Source: Gordonia tangerina (GTDB taxonomy: Bacteria > Actinomycetota > Actinomycetes > Mycobacteriales > Mycobacteriaceae). From it: 64,000 nucleotides of DNA. Within the stretch, counting starts at the first letter, position 1, and each line of letters starts with the position of its first letter. The translations under genes were made by a program, and so were the position numbers. The notes beneath the pieces are model-generated. The model was not told the origin of the DNA. It was given only the letters and a program-made list of their open reading frames with translations, and did no database searches. This document shows, piece after piece, positions 27,150 to 36,960 of this stretch. Location of the stretch: positions 1 to 64,000 of the forward strand of contig NZ_JAKGCU010000025.1 in assembly GCF_021556435.1 (NCBI RefSeq), written 5' to 3'.

Positions 27150-27764
27150 TCAGTCCTCGATGAGGTAAGCGCTGAGTGCGGTCACCATCAATTCGATGAT
27201 CTTCGCGATGGCCACGTCGTCAGACGTGCTCAGATAGGTCAAGGTGATCGTGTTTGTGGTCGCGATGATCACCGGACTGAGGTTCGCTGTCGGCTCGATC
27301 CAGCGCACTCCGGACCGCTCGGCAGCAACCTCGAGGCCGATCGTGGCGACCTCGTAGAGCCGCTGGTACATCTGCTTGCCGACAGCCTGCAACTCGGCGT
27401 GATTGTGGGCGTAGATGCCGAGTGAGATCGTCGCCTGCATGCGCCCGGGGTCGGCCTTGAGCAGCCGGTAGAAGGCCTCGAGGTGAGCCTGCATGTTCTT
27501 GCGCATCGCCTCGACGCCGCGCGCCTCGGAGTCGGCCGTCATCGGGAGGATCGCCTCGAGCATCCGGCCGATGTCCGAGGGGACCGCGGTTTCCATGACC
27601 GCGCTCAACAACGATGTGCGGCTGTCGAACGCATAATGAAAGCTCGCCAGCGGCATATTGGCGTGCGAACAGATGCGGCGGGTCGTCGCCCCCTCCACAC
27701 CGTGGTCGGCGATGACCCGGTAGGCGGCTTCGATCAACGCCGTCCGTCGTTGCTCGACTGACAT
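27150..27764 (-). CDS. TetR family transcriptional regulator
   Basis: 204 residues from ATG 27764 (TTG 27773 would add three). N-terminal helix-turn-helix RRTALIEAAYRVIADHGVEGATTRRICSHANMPLASFHYAFDSRTSLL is a clear TetR domain, and the rest is a ligand-binding region of TetR_C type. Convergent to the NCS1 permease and separated by a terminator, so control of that permease is possible but not shown. No strong Shine-Dalgarno is present. Confidence 0.83.
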   Translation of the reverse strand: MSVEQRRTALIEAAYRVIADHGVEGATTRRICSHANMPLASFHYAFDSRTSLLSAVMETAVPSDIGRMLEAILPMTADSEARGVEAMRKNMQAHLEAFYRLLKADPGRMQATISLGIYAHNHAELQAVGKQMYQRLYEVATIGLEVAAERSGVRWIEPTANLSPVIIATTNTITLTYLSTSDDVAIAKIIELMVTALSAYLIED

Positions 27765-27968
27765 CCGTGCCAAACCGCATTACCCCCCTGAGCGCCTGCG
27801 ACCTGCGCATGCGCGGTGAACATATCCGGAGCAGACTATCAGTGCAGATCGGACCGGATGTGCTGGATGGCCCCATGAATGGGGACAGTTTCGTCTGGCG
27901 CGGCGCCATGAACGCCGTGGCGGGCGATCCATCCGCGGCATCGGGCGCGACGGCATTACCCTGGGTCC

Positions 27969-29144
27969 GTGACCTCGACGATCGGCTCAGTGTCCCCGGG
28001 CCTGGCACGACGCGCCGCAACGACCCTGGCGGCGGCCGGACGGACTGCGCTGGAGTCGGCGACCGGTTCCCTGGCCCGTGGGGGCGTGCCGGCGGCACGC
28101 GCCCTTGGTGCAAGTGCCACTGAGATCGGCGCTTTCACGCATGGCTCACCGAATCTGCGCGACGGGTTCTTCCGCAACCTCGACCATGCGCCGTCGCAGG
28201 TGGACGCCGATCTGCGCGTGGTGCTCGACATGGCCCGTCGCCCGGGCAAGCCGCGTCGGCCCGTTCCGGTGTTGGCGCCCGCCTTCTCCGGCGACGTCGA
28301 AGACCTACAGATCACCTGGCTCGGGCACGCGTCGGTGCTCGTCGAGATCGACGGGGTGCGGGTGCTCACCGACCCGGTCCTGAGTCGTCGCTGCTCGCCG
28401 TCGCAGACCGTTGGACCGGCCCGGATGCATGCGGCGCCGGTCACCGTCGCCGACCTGCCCTCCATAGATGTGGTGCTGATCAGCCACGACCACTACGACC
28501 ACCTCGACATGGCGACCGTTGTCGACCTGGCGCTGCTGCATCCGCAGGCACGGTTCGTCGCACCGATCGGGGTAGGCGCACATCTCATCGCCTGGGGCGT
28601 GGCCGCCGACCGGATCGATCAGGCCGACTGGTGGGGCGAGGTCACGGTGTCGGCCGGTGGACGCGACATCACCTTCATCTGCTGCCCGGCGCGGCACTTC
28701 TCCGGACGTTCGCTGTCCCGCAATCTGGCGCTCTGGGGGAGCTGGGTGATGGCCGGCCCGGTACACCGTGTCTTCTTCTCGGGCGACACAGGGTTCTCGG
28801 AACACTTCGAAGATGTCGCTGCCCGGCTCGGCCCGGTCGATGCGTCGCTGACGGCAGTGGGTGCCTATGACCCGGTGTGGCCCGATGTGCACGTCACGCC
28901 GGAAGAGGCCGTCGTGGTGCACCGGATGCTTGCACGTGATCGCGAATCGGTGATGATCCCCATCCACTGGGGCACCTTCAACCTGGCCCGACATTCCTGG
29001 GGGGATCCGATCGCACGGCTGCTGCCGGCGGCAGTGGTCAATCCCACCGACGTACTGATTCCGCCGCCGGGCGGCACCGTGCATCTGCTCCACCGGACCG
29101 GGACGGGGCTCGAGATGCCGCGCTGGTGGGAGAAGAGCGCGTGA
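27969..29144 (+). CDS. Metallo-beta-lactamase fold hydrolase (NAPE-PLD-like, Rv0906 homologue)
   Basis: 391 residues. Zinc motif HDHYDHLD, a later ARHFSGRS histidine, [10 protein letters not shown] with bridging aspartate, and IPIHWGTF with the final histidine define a UlaG/NAPE-PLD type MBL enzyme. [13 protein letters not shown] begins the domain at about residue 115. Start GTG 27969 follows TACCCT by six bases, a leaderless arrangement. Its stop overlaps the ctpE start, and the pair corresponds to Rv0906 and Rv0908 of M. tuberculosis. A phospholipase role is only a family suggestion. Confidence 0.85.
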   Translation: MTSTIGSVSPGLARRAATTLAAAGRTALESATGSLARGGVPAARALGASATEIGAFTHGSPNLRDGFFRNLDHAPSQVDADLRVVLDMARRPGKPRRPVPVLAPAFSGDVEDLQITWLGHASVLVEIDGVRVLTDPVLSRRCSPSQTVGPARMHAAPVTVADLPSIDVVLISHDHYDHLDMATVVDLALLHPQARFVAPIGVGAHLIAWGVAADRIDQADWWGEVTVSAGGRDITFICCPARHFSGRSLSRNLALWGSWVMAGPVHRVFFSGDTGFSEHFEDVAARLGPVDASLTAVGAYDPVWPDVHVTPEEAVVVHRMLARDRESVMIPIHWGTFNLARHSWGDPIARLLPAAVVNPTDVLIPPPGGTVHLLHRTGTGLEMPRWWEKSA

Positions 29145-31645
29145 CACAGGTTACGACCGAGACTGCCGACAACCCCGGGTTGACCGCTGCCGAGGTCGCG
29201 CGCCGGGTAGCCGACGGCCAGGTCAACGACCGGCCGGACCGCTCCGGGCGGACGGTCTTCGACATCGTCCGCGCCAATGTGCTGACCCGCATCAACGCCA
29301 TCCTTGGCGTGCTGTTCGTCATCGTCGCGTCCACCGGTTCGCTCATCAACGGCCTGTTCGGGTTGTTGATCGTGGCCAACAGCAGTGTGGGAATCATCCA
29401 GGAGGTCCGGGCCAAACGGACGCTGGACAAACTGGCGATCGTCGGTCAGGCCCGGCCTGTCGTTCGCCGCGACGGTGAGTCGACCGACGTCGCTCCCGAC
29501 GAGGTGGTGCTCGACGACATCATCGAGATCGGCCCCGGCGATCAGATCGTGGTCGACGGTGAGATGGTCGAGGCGCTCGCCGTCGACGTCGACGAGTCGC
29601 TGCTGACCGGTGAAGCCGATGCCGTGGACAAAACGCCCGGCGACCCGATCCTGTCCGGCAGCTTCGTGGTCGCGGGGGCGGGCGCCTACCGCGCCACCAG
29701 GGTCGGTGCGGACGCGTATGCCGCGCAGCTGGCCGCCGAGGCGTCGAAGTTCACCTTGGTCTCCTCGGAACTGCGATCGGGTATCGATCAGATCCTCAAG
29801 GTGATCACCTGGCTGTTGATCCCGGCCGGCATCCTCACGATCATCAATCAGTTGTTCATCAGTGACAACGGCATTCGCGCGGCGCTGCTCGGCATGGTTG
29901 CCGCACTCGTGCCGATGGTGCCCGAGGGGCTGGTGCTGATGACCTCGATCGCGTTCGCGGTGGGCGTGGTCCGGCTCGGTCAGCGGCAGTGTCTCGTCAA
30001 CGAGCTGCCCGCCATCGAGGGACTGGCGCGTGTCAACGTGGTCTGCGCCGACAAGACGGGGACGCTCACCGAGAACGGGATGCGCCTCGCCGATGTTCGG
30101 TTGACCCGGGGAGTCGACGCCGTCGACGCGACCGAAGTCGGCGAGGTCGACCGTGTCCTGGCAGCGATCGCGGCGCATGACCCGCGCCCCAACGCGAGCA
30201 TCCAAGCACTTGCCGAGGCCTATCCCGATCCGCCTCGCTGGACGATGAGCGCGCTCGAGCCGTTCACCTCGGCAAAGAAGTGGAGCGGGATGTCGTTCCG
30301 CGACGACACCACCGACGCCGACATGGGTAACTGGCTGATCGGTGCTCCCGACGTGCTGCTCGATGCGGACAGCGACGTCGCCGCCGACGCCGCCGAGCTC
30401 GGTGTGCAAGGCCTGCGCGTGCTGCTGTTGGCGCGCACCGACGTCACCGTGGACACACCTCCATCGGATGACCGGGTGGCGCCTGGAACCGTGACACCGA
30501 TCGCGCTGGTGGTGCTCGAACAGCGGGTCCGGCCCGACGCACGAGACACACTCGACTATTTCGCCGGACAGCGGGTACAGGTGAAGGTCATCTCCGGGGA
30601 CAACGCTGCCTCGGTCGGAGCCGTCGCGGCCTCGCTTGGGCTCGGTAGCCCGGCGACCTCAGTGGACGCACGGTCGTTGCCCACCGACACCGACGAACTC
30701 GCCGACGTCGTCGGCCGCGGCGTCACCTTCGGCCGTGTGCGGCCCGATCAGAAACGGGCCATGGTTGCCGCGTTGCAGTCCCGCGGGGACACGGTGGCGA
30801 TGACCGGTGACGGTGTGAACGACGTAATGGCACTCAAGGACGCCGACATCGGGGTGGCGATGGGCTCCGGGAGTTCCGCGGCGCGGTCGGTGGCCCAGAT
30901 CGTGTTGCTCGACAACAAGTTCGCGACCCTTCCATACGTGGTGGCCGAGGGGCGTCGGGTCATCGGCAACATCGAGCGCGTCTCCAACCTGTTTCTCACC
31001 AAGACGGTGTACGCCGTCCTGCTTGCCCTGTTGGTGGGGGTGGCCGGCGTGTGCGGTGAGGTGTTCGGATTCGGGTCGATCAGCTATCCGTTCCAGCCGA
31101 TCCACGTCACCATCTCGGCATGGTTCACCATCGGGATACCGGCGTTCGTGCTCTCACTGGCGCCCAACTCCGAGCGCGCACGAACCGGATTCGTCCGCCG
31201 GGTCCTGGCGCAGGCGGTACCCAACGGGATCATCGTCGGACTCGCCACCTTCGCGACCTACATCATCGTCAACCCGGGCGGCAACGAGATGGCTGTCGGG
31301 GCCAAGGACTCGATCGACTTCACCCCGGAACAGACGCAGGCCGCCACTGCCGCGCTGATCACCCTGCTGATGGTTGCGCTCTATGTGCTCGCGGTGGTGG
31401 CCCGCCCGTACACCTGGTGGAAAGTCGCGTTGCTGGCGCTGTCGGTGGGGGCCTACGTGCTCATCTTCACCTGGACGTGGACTCAGGAACTCTTCCGACT
31501 CGACTCGTCGAACGTACAGATGGTCTCGGTGGCGGTCATGGTGGGCGCCGTCGGTGTGGCCGCCGTCGAAGCGGTGTCACGAGTGGTACCCAGATTGATC
31601 GCGGTTCGGGATGCGCGGGCGTCGCATTCGCCGAGAAATAACTAG
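29141..31645 (+). CDS. ctpE: P-type cation ATPase CtpE
   Basis: 834 residues. Phosphorylation motif [13 protein letters not shown], actuator-domain [14 protein letters not shown], hinge [24 protein letters not shown], and a PEGLVL segment in membrane helix 4; membrane helices at about 45-95, 215-270 and six near the C-terminus. Mycobacterial CtpE is reported to take up calcium, so calcium is the likely ion. Translation starts at GTG 29141, overlapping the upstream TGA (GTGA), with GGGAG upstream; an in-frame GTG at 29126 is an alternative. It belongs to a conserved group with Rv0906-, Rv0909- and Rv0910-like genes. Confidence 0.92.
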   Translation: MTQVTTETADNPGLTAAEVARRVADGQVNDRPDRSGRTVFDIVRANVLTRINAILGVLFVIVASTGSLINGLFGLLIVANSSVGIIQEVRAKRTLDKLAIVGQARPVVRRDGESTDVAPDEVVLDDIIEIGPGDQIVVDGEMVEALAVDVDESLLTGEADAVDKTPGDPILSGSFVVAGAGAYRATRVGADAYAAQLAAEASKFTLVSSELRSGIDQILKVITWLLIPAGILTIINQLFISDNGIRAALLGMVAALVPMVPEGLVLMTSIAFAVGVVRLGQRQCLVNELPAIEGLARVNVVCADKTGTLTENGMRLADVRLTRGVDAVDATEVGEVDRVLAAIAAHDPRPNASIQALAEAYPDPPRWTMSALEPFTSAKKWSGMSFRDDTTDADMGNWLIGAPDVLLDADSDVAADAAELGVQGLRVLLLARTDVTVDTPPSDDRVAPGTVTPIALVVLEQRVRPDARDTLDYFAGQRVQVKVISGDNAASVGAVAASLGLGSPATSVDARSLPTDTDELADVVGRGVTFGRVRPDQKRAMVAALQSRGDTVAMTGDGVNDVMALKDADIGVAMGSGSSAARSVAQIVLLDNKFATLPYVVAEGRRVIGNIERVSNLFLTKTVYAVLLALLVGVAGVCGEVFGFGSISYPFQPIHVTISAWFTIGIPAFVLSLAPNSERARTGFVRRVLAQAVPNGIIVGLATFATYIIVNPGGNEMAVGAKDSIDFTPEQTQAATAALITLLMVALYVLAVVARPYTWWKVALLALSVGAYVLIFTWTWTQELFRLDSSNVQMVSVAVMVGAVGVAAVEAVSRVVPRLIAVRDARASHSPRNN

Positions 31646-31655
31646 GGTGGTCCGT

Positions 31656-31916
31656 ATGGATCTCAAGGGACTCGTGGACAAGGCCAAGAACACGCTCCGG
31701 GGCAACCCGCACCTGATCGAAAAGGGTGGCTCCTACATCGACAAAGCGACCGGCGGCAAGTATGCCGGTCACGTCGACAAGGCGCAGGACGCGGTCAAGA
31801 AGGCCGTCGGCGCCGAGTCGTCGAATGATCCGAATTCGCAACCGCCCGAGCGGAACCCGCAGAACCCGACCCAGCAGAACCCGACCCAGCAGAACCCGAA
31901 TCCGCCTCAGCAGTGA
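31656..31916 (+). CDS. Rv0909-like small protein (annotated antitoxin family)
   Basis: 86 residues. The first 55 residues (DLKGLVDKAKNTLRGNPHLIEKGG...YIDKATGGKYAGHVDKAQDAVKKAVG) match the MT0933-type antitoxin family, an amphipathic Lys/Asp-rich helix pair. The tail is a low-complexity run of Asn-Pro-Thr-Gln-Gln units (four near-copies of CAGAACCCGACC). ATG 31656 follows TAGGGT by seven bases, so it is probably leaderless. The coding end overlaps the convergent glycosylase gene by 122 bp. The antitoxin role rests on its M. tuberculosis relative. Confidence 0.75.
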   Translation: MDLKGLVDKAKNTLRGNPHLIEKGGSYIDKATGGKYAGHVDKAQDAVKKAVGAESSNDPNSQPPERNPQNPTQQNPTQQNPNPPQQ

Positions 31917-32508
31917 GGCCTGCCTCGGGATCGCCGGCGGCAGCAGCGCGCGGGTGGCGTCGGTAGGCCGACACCGAGGGGTCGCCGACGATCCAGTAGC
32001 GCCATGCGACGTCGGCGGCCAACCGCACCCCGACCCGCGGGCCGACCGCGATGTGCACACCTGCCGGTCGCCCCGTCGCGTCGAGGCGAACCGGGTGGGG
32101 TTCGCCGAGGTCGGTGCCGAGGTCGGCCATCGTGATCCCGAGGGCGCGGGTCAGGTTGCCGGGGCCGCGCGCCAGCGCAGCGTCGTTGCCGGCGGTGGGC
32201 CGTCGGTCGCGCGCGGTCGCCAGGCCGTCGACGATCTCCCCGGCGCGGATCAGGACCGCCGCCCCCTGCTCGGTGGGGCCGGTCACCACGTTCGCGCAGT
32301 GGTGGCCATGGATGCGGTAGACGTACAGGCGTCCGGGCGGCCCGTACATGATCTCCGAGCGGGGGGTACGCCGGTACGCGTGTGACGCCGGGTCGTCGCG
32401 GCCGCCGTAGGCCTCGACCTCGGTGATGCGGGCGGCGACTCCGTGACCGACGAGAACGGTGCCCAGTAGGGCTCGGGCCTCGAGGCTGACGCTAGGCTCA
32501 CTGACCAT
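31795..32508 (-). CDS. mpg: DNA-3-methyladenine glycosylase (Mpg/AAG family)
   Basis: 237 residues. Alkyladenine glycosylase motifs: ITEVEAYGGRDDPASHAYRRTPR with catalytic Glu, MYGPPGRLYVYRIHG, ANVVTGPTEQGAAVLIRAGE, and ALARGPGNLTRALGI. It removes alkylated and deaminated purines in base excision repair. The last 45 residues are a Gly-Ser-Ala repeat encoded antisense to the repeats of the small protein gene; the domain itself ends near SVSAYRRHPRA. ATG 32508 overlaps the ATG of the divergent SRPBCC gene; ATG 32529 (MESLVLAM) is an alternative. Confidence 0.87.
   Translation of the reverse strand: MVSEPSVSLEARALLGTVLVGHGVAARITEVEAYGGRDDPASHAYRRTPRSEIMYGPPGRLYVYRIHGHHCANVVTGPTEQGAAVLIRAGEIVDGLATARDRRPTAGNDAALARGPGNLTRALGITMADLGTDLGEPHPVRLDATGRPAGVHIAVGPRVGVRLAADVAWRYWIVGDPSVSAYRRHPRAAAAGDPEAGLTAEADSGSAGSGSAGSGSAGSARAVANSDHSTTRRRRPS
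32493..32498 (+). promoter_or_regulatory. -10 element for the SRPBCC gene
   Basis: TAGGCT eight bases before ATG 32507 with no Shine-Dalgarno; it lies inside the divergent mpg coding start region. Confidence 0.45.
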
Positions 32509-32944
32509 GGCCAAGACGAGTGACTCCATCGACGTGGACTTGTCCGTCGAGGATACCTGGGCGGCAGCGTCGGATCTGTCGAGGTTCTCCGAGTGGCTGC
32601 TGCTGCACGACGGGTGGCGTTCGCCAGTGCCCAGTGCTGATGAACTCGCGGCCGGCGTGACGCTGGCGTCGGTGGTGAAGGTCAAGGGCACCAGGGTCCG
32701 GTTCGACTGGCTGATCGAGACGTACCGACCGTTCGAGCAGGTGCGCCTCAAAGGCAATGGCAAAGGTGGGGTGAAGGCCAAGCTCGATCTCGGCATCCTT
32801 CCCACCGATGCCGGTTCGACAGTAACGTTCACTGTCGATCTGGGTGGTCTGCCGCTCATCGGCCCCGCAGGCAAGGCGGCGGCGATGGCGGTGTCCGGGG
32901 ATCTGCGCAAGTCGTTGACGACATTCCGCACGGTTTTCGGCTGA
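32507..32944 (+). CDS. SRPBCC family protein, Rv0910 homologue
   Basis: 145 residues, a START/polyketide-cyclase-like fold: IDVDLSVEDTWAAASDLSRFSEWLLLHDGWRS at the N-terminus and a long C-terminal helix ending DLRKSLTTFRTVFG. Rv0910 is listed as the toxin partner of Rv0909; here the two homologues are separated by mpg on the other strand. The longer in-frame ATG (32459) is rejected because ATG 32507 has a -10 element just upstream and gives the family length. A lipid- or ligand-binding role is equally possible. Confidence 0.8.
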   Translation: MAKTSDSIDVDLSVEDTWAAASDLSRFSEWLLLHDGWRSPVPSADELAAGVTLASVVKVKGTRVRFDWLIETYRPFEQVRLKGNGKGGVKAKLDLGILPTDAGSTVTFTVDLGGLPLIGPAGKAAAMAVSGDLRKSLTTFRTVFG

Positions 32945-32982
32945 TCCACCGCGTATTGATTGCGTGACAAGGGGGAGACGGC

Positions 32983-34767
32983 GTGGGGCGTCATAGTTCG
33001 GACGGGGATCAACCGCGCTCGCCGCGATCGGGCGGGCCGAATGAACCGTCGGCATCACGCAGCGGTCCGATCGACATGCCGGCCAGTGGACCGTTTGCCG
33101 CGCCTGCGCGCCCCGCATCTGGCGATGACGGATTCGGTTTCGAACATCGCCGGTCATCGTCGGGTCGCCGCGGGGGCCTGATCTGGGGCATCGCGGCGCT
33201 GATCCTGGTGGTCGCGCTGGTCACCGGGTTCGTCCTGTGGCGAACCGGCGCGGTCGGCTGCGGCGACCGGACATCGGTGGCGGTCGCCTCCGATCCGGCG
33301 ATGACCAGCGCACTGCAGTCGGTCGCGCAGCAGGCGTCCGCGGATTCATGTTTCGACTATCAGGTCAGCGGGGTTGCCGGCGCGGAGGTTCCCGGGCAGC
33401 TCACCAGTGGCGAGCAGGCGCCGGACCTGTGGGTGGCCGATTCGCAGATCCAGGCTCGCCGGGTCCTGACCCAGGTGCGTCGGGACCTGAATCTGGTCTC
33501 CCCGTCGATCGCCACCTCGCCGACAGTCGTCGTCGGCAAGGACGTTCCAGAACTCAACAGCTGGGTCGACGTGATGAAGCTGCCAGATCTGCGTACCGGC
33601 AGCCCAATCGACACGAGCACCGGGGATGCCCCCATCGTCGGTGCACTCACCGAGGTCAACGGGGGCGCACTGACCGAGGACGAGTTGACGTCGGCGATGA
33701 CGGTGCTCGCGGTCCAACAGAACAACGCACGTCTGGAGAACGACAGCGACGGCGCCCGGCTGAACCTCGCGAACGCCACGGGTGTTCCGGTGGTCACCAC
33801 CGAGCAGCAGTATCTGCTGTACATGCGGACACACAGTGATGCCGGCCTGACCGCGTCTGTGCCGGCAGACGGAACCGTGATGCTGGACTATCCGATGGTC
33901 AACACGGCGAGCACGTCCCGTCAGGACACGGCTGCCGAGGCCGGACAGGCGCTGATGGACCGACTCGCCTCCGACGACGGACTCGCGGCGCTCAACGAAT
34001 CCGGCTACCGGAATCCGGACGGTGACCCGCTGCCCGACAACGCCGGCGTGGGGCAGGTGCAGCGACTGCAGCTCGACGATCCCTCCCAGGTCGACAAGGC
34101 CATTCGGCAATGGCAGGTGCTCGGCGTGCCGATCCGCACGTTGGTGGTGCAGGACACCTCCGGTTCGATGGCCGCGCCTGCCGGGGATACCACCCGCGCC
34201 GAGTTGCTCATCGACGCGTCGATGACCGGGCTGAAACTGTTCCCCAACAACGCCTCGATCGGGGGGTGGGCGTTCGGTATCGACAAGGGTGGTCCCGGTC
34301 AGGACTGGAAGTGGTTGTCGCCCATCAAGCGTCTCGACGCGAACTCGGCCGGCGGCGGAACGCATCGTGACCAGCTCGGCCGCGCGGTGCAGCGTGGTCT
34401 GGCGCCATCGCAGCTCGGCGGTGGTACGGGCCTGTACGACACAACCCTCGCGGCCTTCAAAGAGGTTCAGAACAGCTACGACCCGAACTACTCGAACTCG
34501 GTGATCATCATGACCGATGGTCAGAACGAGGATCCGGACAGCATCAGCCTCGACGAGTTGTTGTCGGAGCTGAAGTCGCTGGAGGATCCCGCCCGCCCGG
34601 TGTTGATCTTGACCATCGGTATCTCCGATGACGCCGATACCGACGCGCTCGAGCAGATCGCCGAGGCCACGCCCGGCGGGTCGACCTACGTCGCGGAGAC
34701 CCCCGAGGACATCCAGAACGTGTTCGTCGACGCCATCCAGGCGCGCGTTGCCGCAGCCGGCCGCTGA
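32983..34767 (+). CDS. Membrane-anchored substrate-binding and von Willebrand factor A protein
   Basis: 594 residues. A 64-residue cytoplasmic Pro/Ser-rich leader, one membrane helix (about 65-87, GLIWGIAALILVVALVTGFVLW), then an extracytoplasmic periplasmic-binding-like domain (about 95-375) and a VWA domain with an intact metal site DTSGSM and later VIIMTDGQNED. GTG 32983 follows AGGGGGAG. Proteins of this design are common in actinobacteria without an assigned role; the binding-domain and VWA mixture suggests a sensor or assembly factor at the cell surface. It ends two bases from a convergent LysR gene. Confidence 0.82.
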   Translation: MGRHSSDGDQPRSPRSGGPNEPSASRSGPIDMPASGPFAAPARPASGDDGFGFEHRRSSSGRRGGLIWGIAALILVVALVTGFVLWRTGAVGCGDRTSVAVASDPAMTSALQSVAQQASADSCFDYQVSGVAGAEVPGQLTSGEQAPDLWVADSQIQARRVLTQVRRDLNLVSPSIATSPTVVVGKDVPELNSWVDVMKLPDLRTGSPIDTSTGDAPIVGALTEVNGGALTEDELTSAMTVLAVQQNNARLENDSDGARLNLANATGVPVVTTEQQYLLYMRTHSDAGLTASVPADGTVMLDYPMVNTASTSRQDTAAEAGQALMDRLASDDGLAALNESGYRNPDGDPLPDNAGVGQVQRLQLDDPSQVDKAIRQWQVLGVPIRTLVVQDTSGSMAAPAGDTTRAELLIDASMTGLKLFPNNASIGGWAFGIDKGGPGQDWKWLSPIKRLDANSAGGGTHRDQLGRAVQRGLAPSQLGGGTGLYDTTLAAFKEVQNSYDPNYSNSVIIMTDGQNEDPDSISLDELLSELKSLEDPARPVLILTIGISDDADTDALEQIAEATPGGSTYVAETPEDIQNVFVDAIQARVAAAGR

Positions 34768-34769
34768 AG

Positions 34770-35660
34770 TCAGGAGCCAACCGCGACACGGCGTAGGACG
34801 GTGAGCGCGTGCTCGATCGCCGGCGACGGCTCACCGGCGAGTCGGGCCACCGCGAGCTCGACGGTTGGGGCGCCCGGCCGAAGGGGGAGATAGCGCACAC
34901 CGGCGATCCCCAGCGCGGCGGTGGGTTCGGGAACCAGGGCGACACCGAGCCCGGCAGCCACCAGCGTGACCAGCGTCGAGGTCTCGGCCACCTCGTGGCG
35001 GATACGCGGCACGAATCCGGCTCCGGCGCAGATCGTCGCCAGCACCCCGTTCATCACCGATCGGCCATGACCGACGTGGGCGATGAACTCGGCATCACGC
35101 AGGTCCTCGGCGTGCACGCCATCGGCGGCACCGATGGGCAGTTCCTCGGGGACCGCGACGAACAGTTTGTCGTGGCGAATGATGTCCACCACCAGATCGG
35201 AGCTACCCACCGGTGGACGCAGTAGCGCGATGTCGATCTCCCCGGTCTCCAGCGCCGACAGCTGCGCCGGGGCCAGCATCTCGCCGTGCACGCTGACCTC
35301 GAGGTCGGGTAGCTCCTCGCGTAGCGCCCGCACCAGCCGCGGCAGCAGTGAGTACGTCGCCGAGCCCACACAGCCGACCGCGAGCGTGCCCGCCCGACCT
35401 TCGGCGACTCGCTGTGCCTGGATTCCCGCGACGTCGACCGCGTCCAGAATCGACTCCACGCGCTCGAGGTAGGCGTGCCCAGCCGGCGTGAGTTCCACCC
35501 GGCGGGTCGATCGAACCAGCAGGGTCACCCCGAGTTCGGCCTCGAGCTGTCGGATCTGTTGCGACAACGGCGGCTGTGCGATGTGCAGGCGCTCTGCGGC
35601 TCGGCCGAAGTGGAGTTCCTCGGCGACCGCGCGAAAATATCGGAGATGGCGCAATTCCAT
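34770..35660 (-). CDS. LysR family regulator, divergent from pcaF
   Basis: 296 residues. N-terminal winged helix MELRHLRYFRAVAEELHFGRAAERLHIAQPPLSQQIRQLEAELG, then a LysR substrate domain with GTLAVGCVGSATYSLLPRLV. ATG 35660 is used; the open frame extends to 35708, past the usual LysR start. It is divergent from the pcaF-pcaD-pcaI-pcaJ operon across an AT-rich 76-bp gap, the classic LysR arrangement, so it probably responds to muconate or 3-oxoadipate; the CatR/BenM-like N-terminus fits aromatic catabolism. Most rhodococcal relatives use an IclR regulator (PcaR) here instead. Confidence 0.85.
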   Translation of the reverse strand: MELRHLRYFRAVAEELHFGRAAERLHIAQPPLSQQIRQLEAELGVTLLVRSTRRVELTPAGHAYLERVESILDAVDVAGIQAQRVAEGRAGTLAVGCVGSATYSLLPRLVRALREELPDLEVSVHGEMLAPAQLSALETGEIDIALLRPPVGSSDLVVDIIRHDKLFVAVPEELPIGAADGVHAEDLRDAEFIAHVGHGRSVMNGVLATICAGAGFVPRIRHEVAETSTLVTLVAAGLGVALVPEPTAALGIAGVRYLPLRPGAPTVELAVARLAGEPSPAIEHALTVLRRVAVGS

Positions 35661-35736
35661 CATTAAGACTTTACGCATATCACTGTGCTCGAAATAGATA
35701 CTTCTCAATATCGAAGCCGGTTCTTATCGTAGTTGT
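35661..35736. promoter_or_regulatory. Divergent promoter region, LysR gene and pcaF operon
   Basis: 76 bp, clearly richer in A/T than its surroundings. It contains an imperfect dyad TCGAAATAGATA...TCAATATCGA and GATA-N8-TATC, plausible LysR binding sites. Exact -35/-10 positions are not certain. Confidence 0.5.
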
Positions 35737-36960
35737 ATGACCTCCGGAACCGACATCGTCATCTGCTCGCCACTGCGCACACCCGTCGGGCGCATGGGGG
35801 GTGCGCTCGCTCGCTTGACGGTCACTGACCTGGCCACCGGATTGCTGCGTGAGCTCGCGACGCGGACCGGCCTGGGCGATGGCGACATCGATGACGTGGT
35901 GCTGGGGCAGGGATATGCAAACGGTGAATCCCCCGCGATCGGCCGAATCGCGGCGCTCGACGCGGGCCTCGGCACCGGAGTGCCCGGAATGCAAGTGGAC
36001 AGGCGTTGCGGGTCCGGACTGCAGGCAGTGCTCAACGGCGCAGCTCAGGTTGCCACCCGGGGTGCCCGCCTGGTGATCGCCGGTGGCGCCGAGTCGATGT
36101 CCAATGTCGAGCACTACGCACTCGGGCTGCGGACCGGCGTGCGTCAAGGCGGCGTCGAGCTGATGGACCGGCTCGACCGGGGGCGGCTCACCGCCGGCGG
36201 CGAGCGCCATCCGGTGCCCGGTGGCATGATCGAGACCGCCGAAAATCTCCGCGCGCGATACGGCATCGGGCGTGCCGAACAAGACCAACTGGCGGTGCGC
36301 TCACATGAGCGTGCGATCGCCGCGCACGAGGCAGGCCGCTTCGCCGAGGAGCTCGTACCCGTGACCGTACCCGGGCGACGCGGCAAACCGGACGTGGTGG
36401 TCGATCGCGACGAGCATCCCCGCGCCGACGCCACCGTGGAATCCATGGCCGAGCTGCGGCCGATCCGGGGCAAGATCGATCCGGAGTCGACCGTCACCGC
36501 CGGTAATGCGTCCGGGCAGAACGACGGCGCAGCCATGTGCGTGGTGACCACTCGCGACGAGGCGCAGCGGCGTGGTCTGGACCCCGTCCTCGCGCTGCGG
36601 TCGTGGGCGGTCACCGGCTGTGCGCCGGAGACGATGGGTATCGGGCCGGTGAGCGCCACCGCGTCAGCGCTCGAGCGGGCCGGCCTCACCCTCGACGAGA
36701 TCGACCTGATCGAGCTCAACGAAGCGTTCGCCGCGCAAGTGCTCGCCGTGCTGGCCGAGTGGAAGGTCGACCCCGAGGACGATCGGCTGAACCCCAACGG
36801 TTCTGGGATCTCACTGGGACATCCGATCGGCGCCACCGGGGCACGCATTCTGGCCACCGCCGCGCACGAGGCCCGCCGCCGCGATGCCCGCCACGTGCTG
36901 GAGACGATGTGTATCGGCGGCGGACAGGGACTCGCTGCCATCTTCGAGGTGGTCGAGTGA
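35737..36960 (+). CDS. pcaF: 3-oxoadipyl-CoA thiolase PcaF
   Basis: 407 residues, thiolase. Nucleophile cysteine in VDRRCGSGLQAV (about residue 90), then NPNGSGISLGHPIGATGARI with the active histidine and CIGGGQG with the C-terminal cysteine. It cleaves 3-oxoadipyl-CoA into succinyl-CoA and acetyl-CoA, the last step of the 3-oxoadipate pathway. The pcaD start overlaps its stop (GTGA, 36957-36960). Other acetyl-CoA acyltransferases look similar, but the operon with pcaD and a 3-oxoacid CoA-transferase makes the pathway assignment firm. Confidence 0.9.
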   Translation: MTSGTDIVICSPLRTPVGRMGGALARLTVTDLATGLLRELATRTGLGDGDIDDVVLGQGYANGESPAIGRIAALDAGLGTGVPGMQVDRRCGSGLQAVLNGAAQVATRGARLVIAGGAESMSNVEHYALGLRTGVRQGGVELMDRLDRGRLTAGGERHPVPGGMIETAENLRARYGIGRAEQDQLAVRSHERAIAAHEAGRFAEELVPVTVPGRRGKPDVVVDRDEHPRADATVESMAELRPIRGKIDPESTVTAGNASGQNDGAAMCVVTTRDEAQRRGLDPVLALRSWAVTGCAPETMGIGPVSATASALERAGLTLDEIDLIELNEAFAAQVLAVLAEWKVDPEDDRLNPNGSGISLGHPIGATGARILATAAHEARRRDARHVLETMCIGGGQGLAAIFEVVE

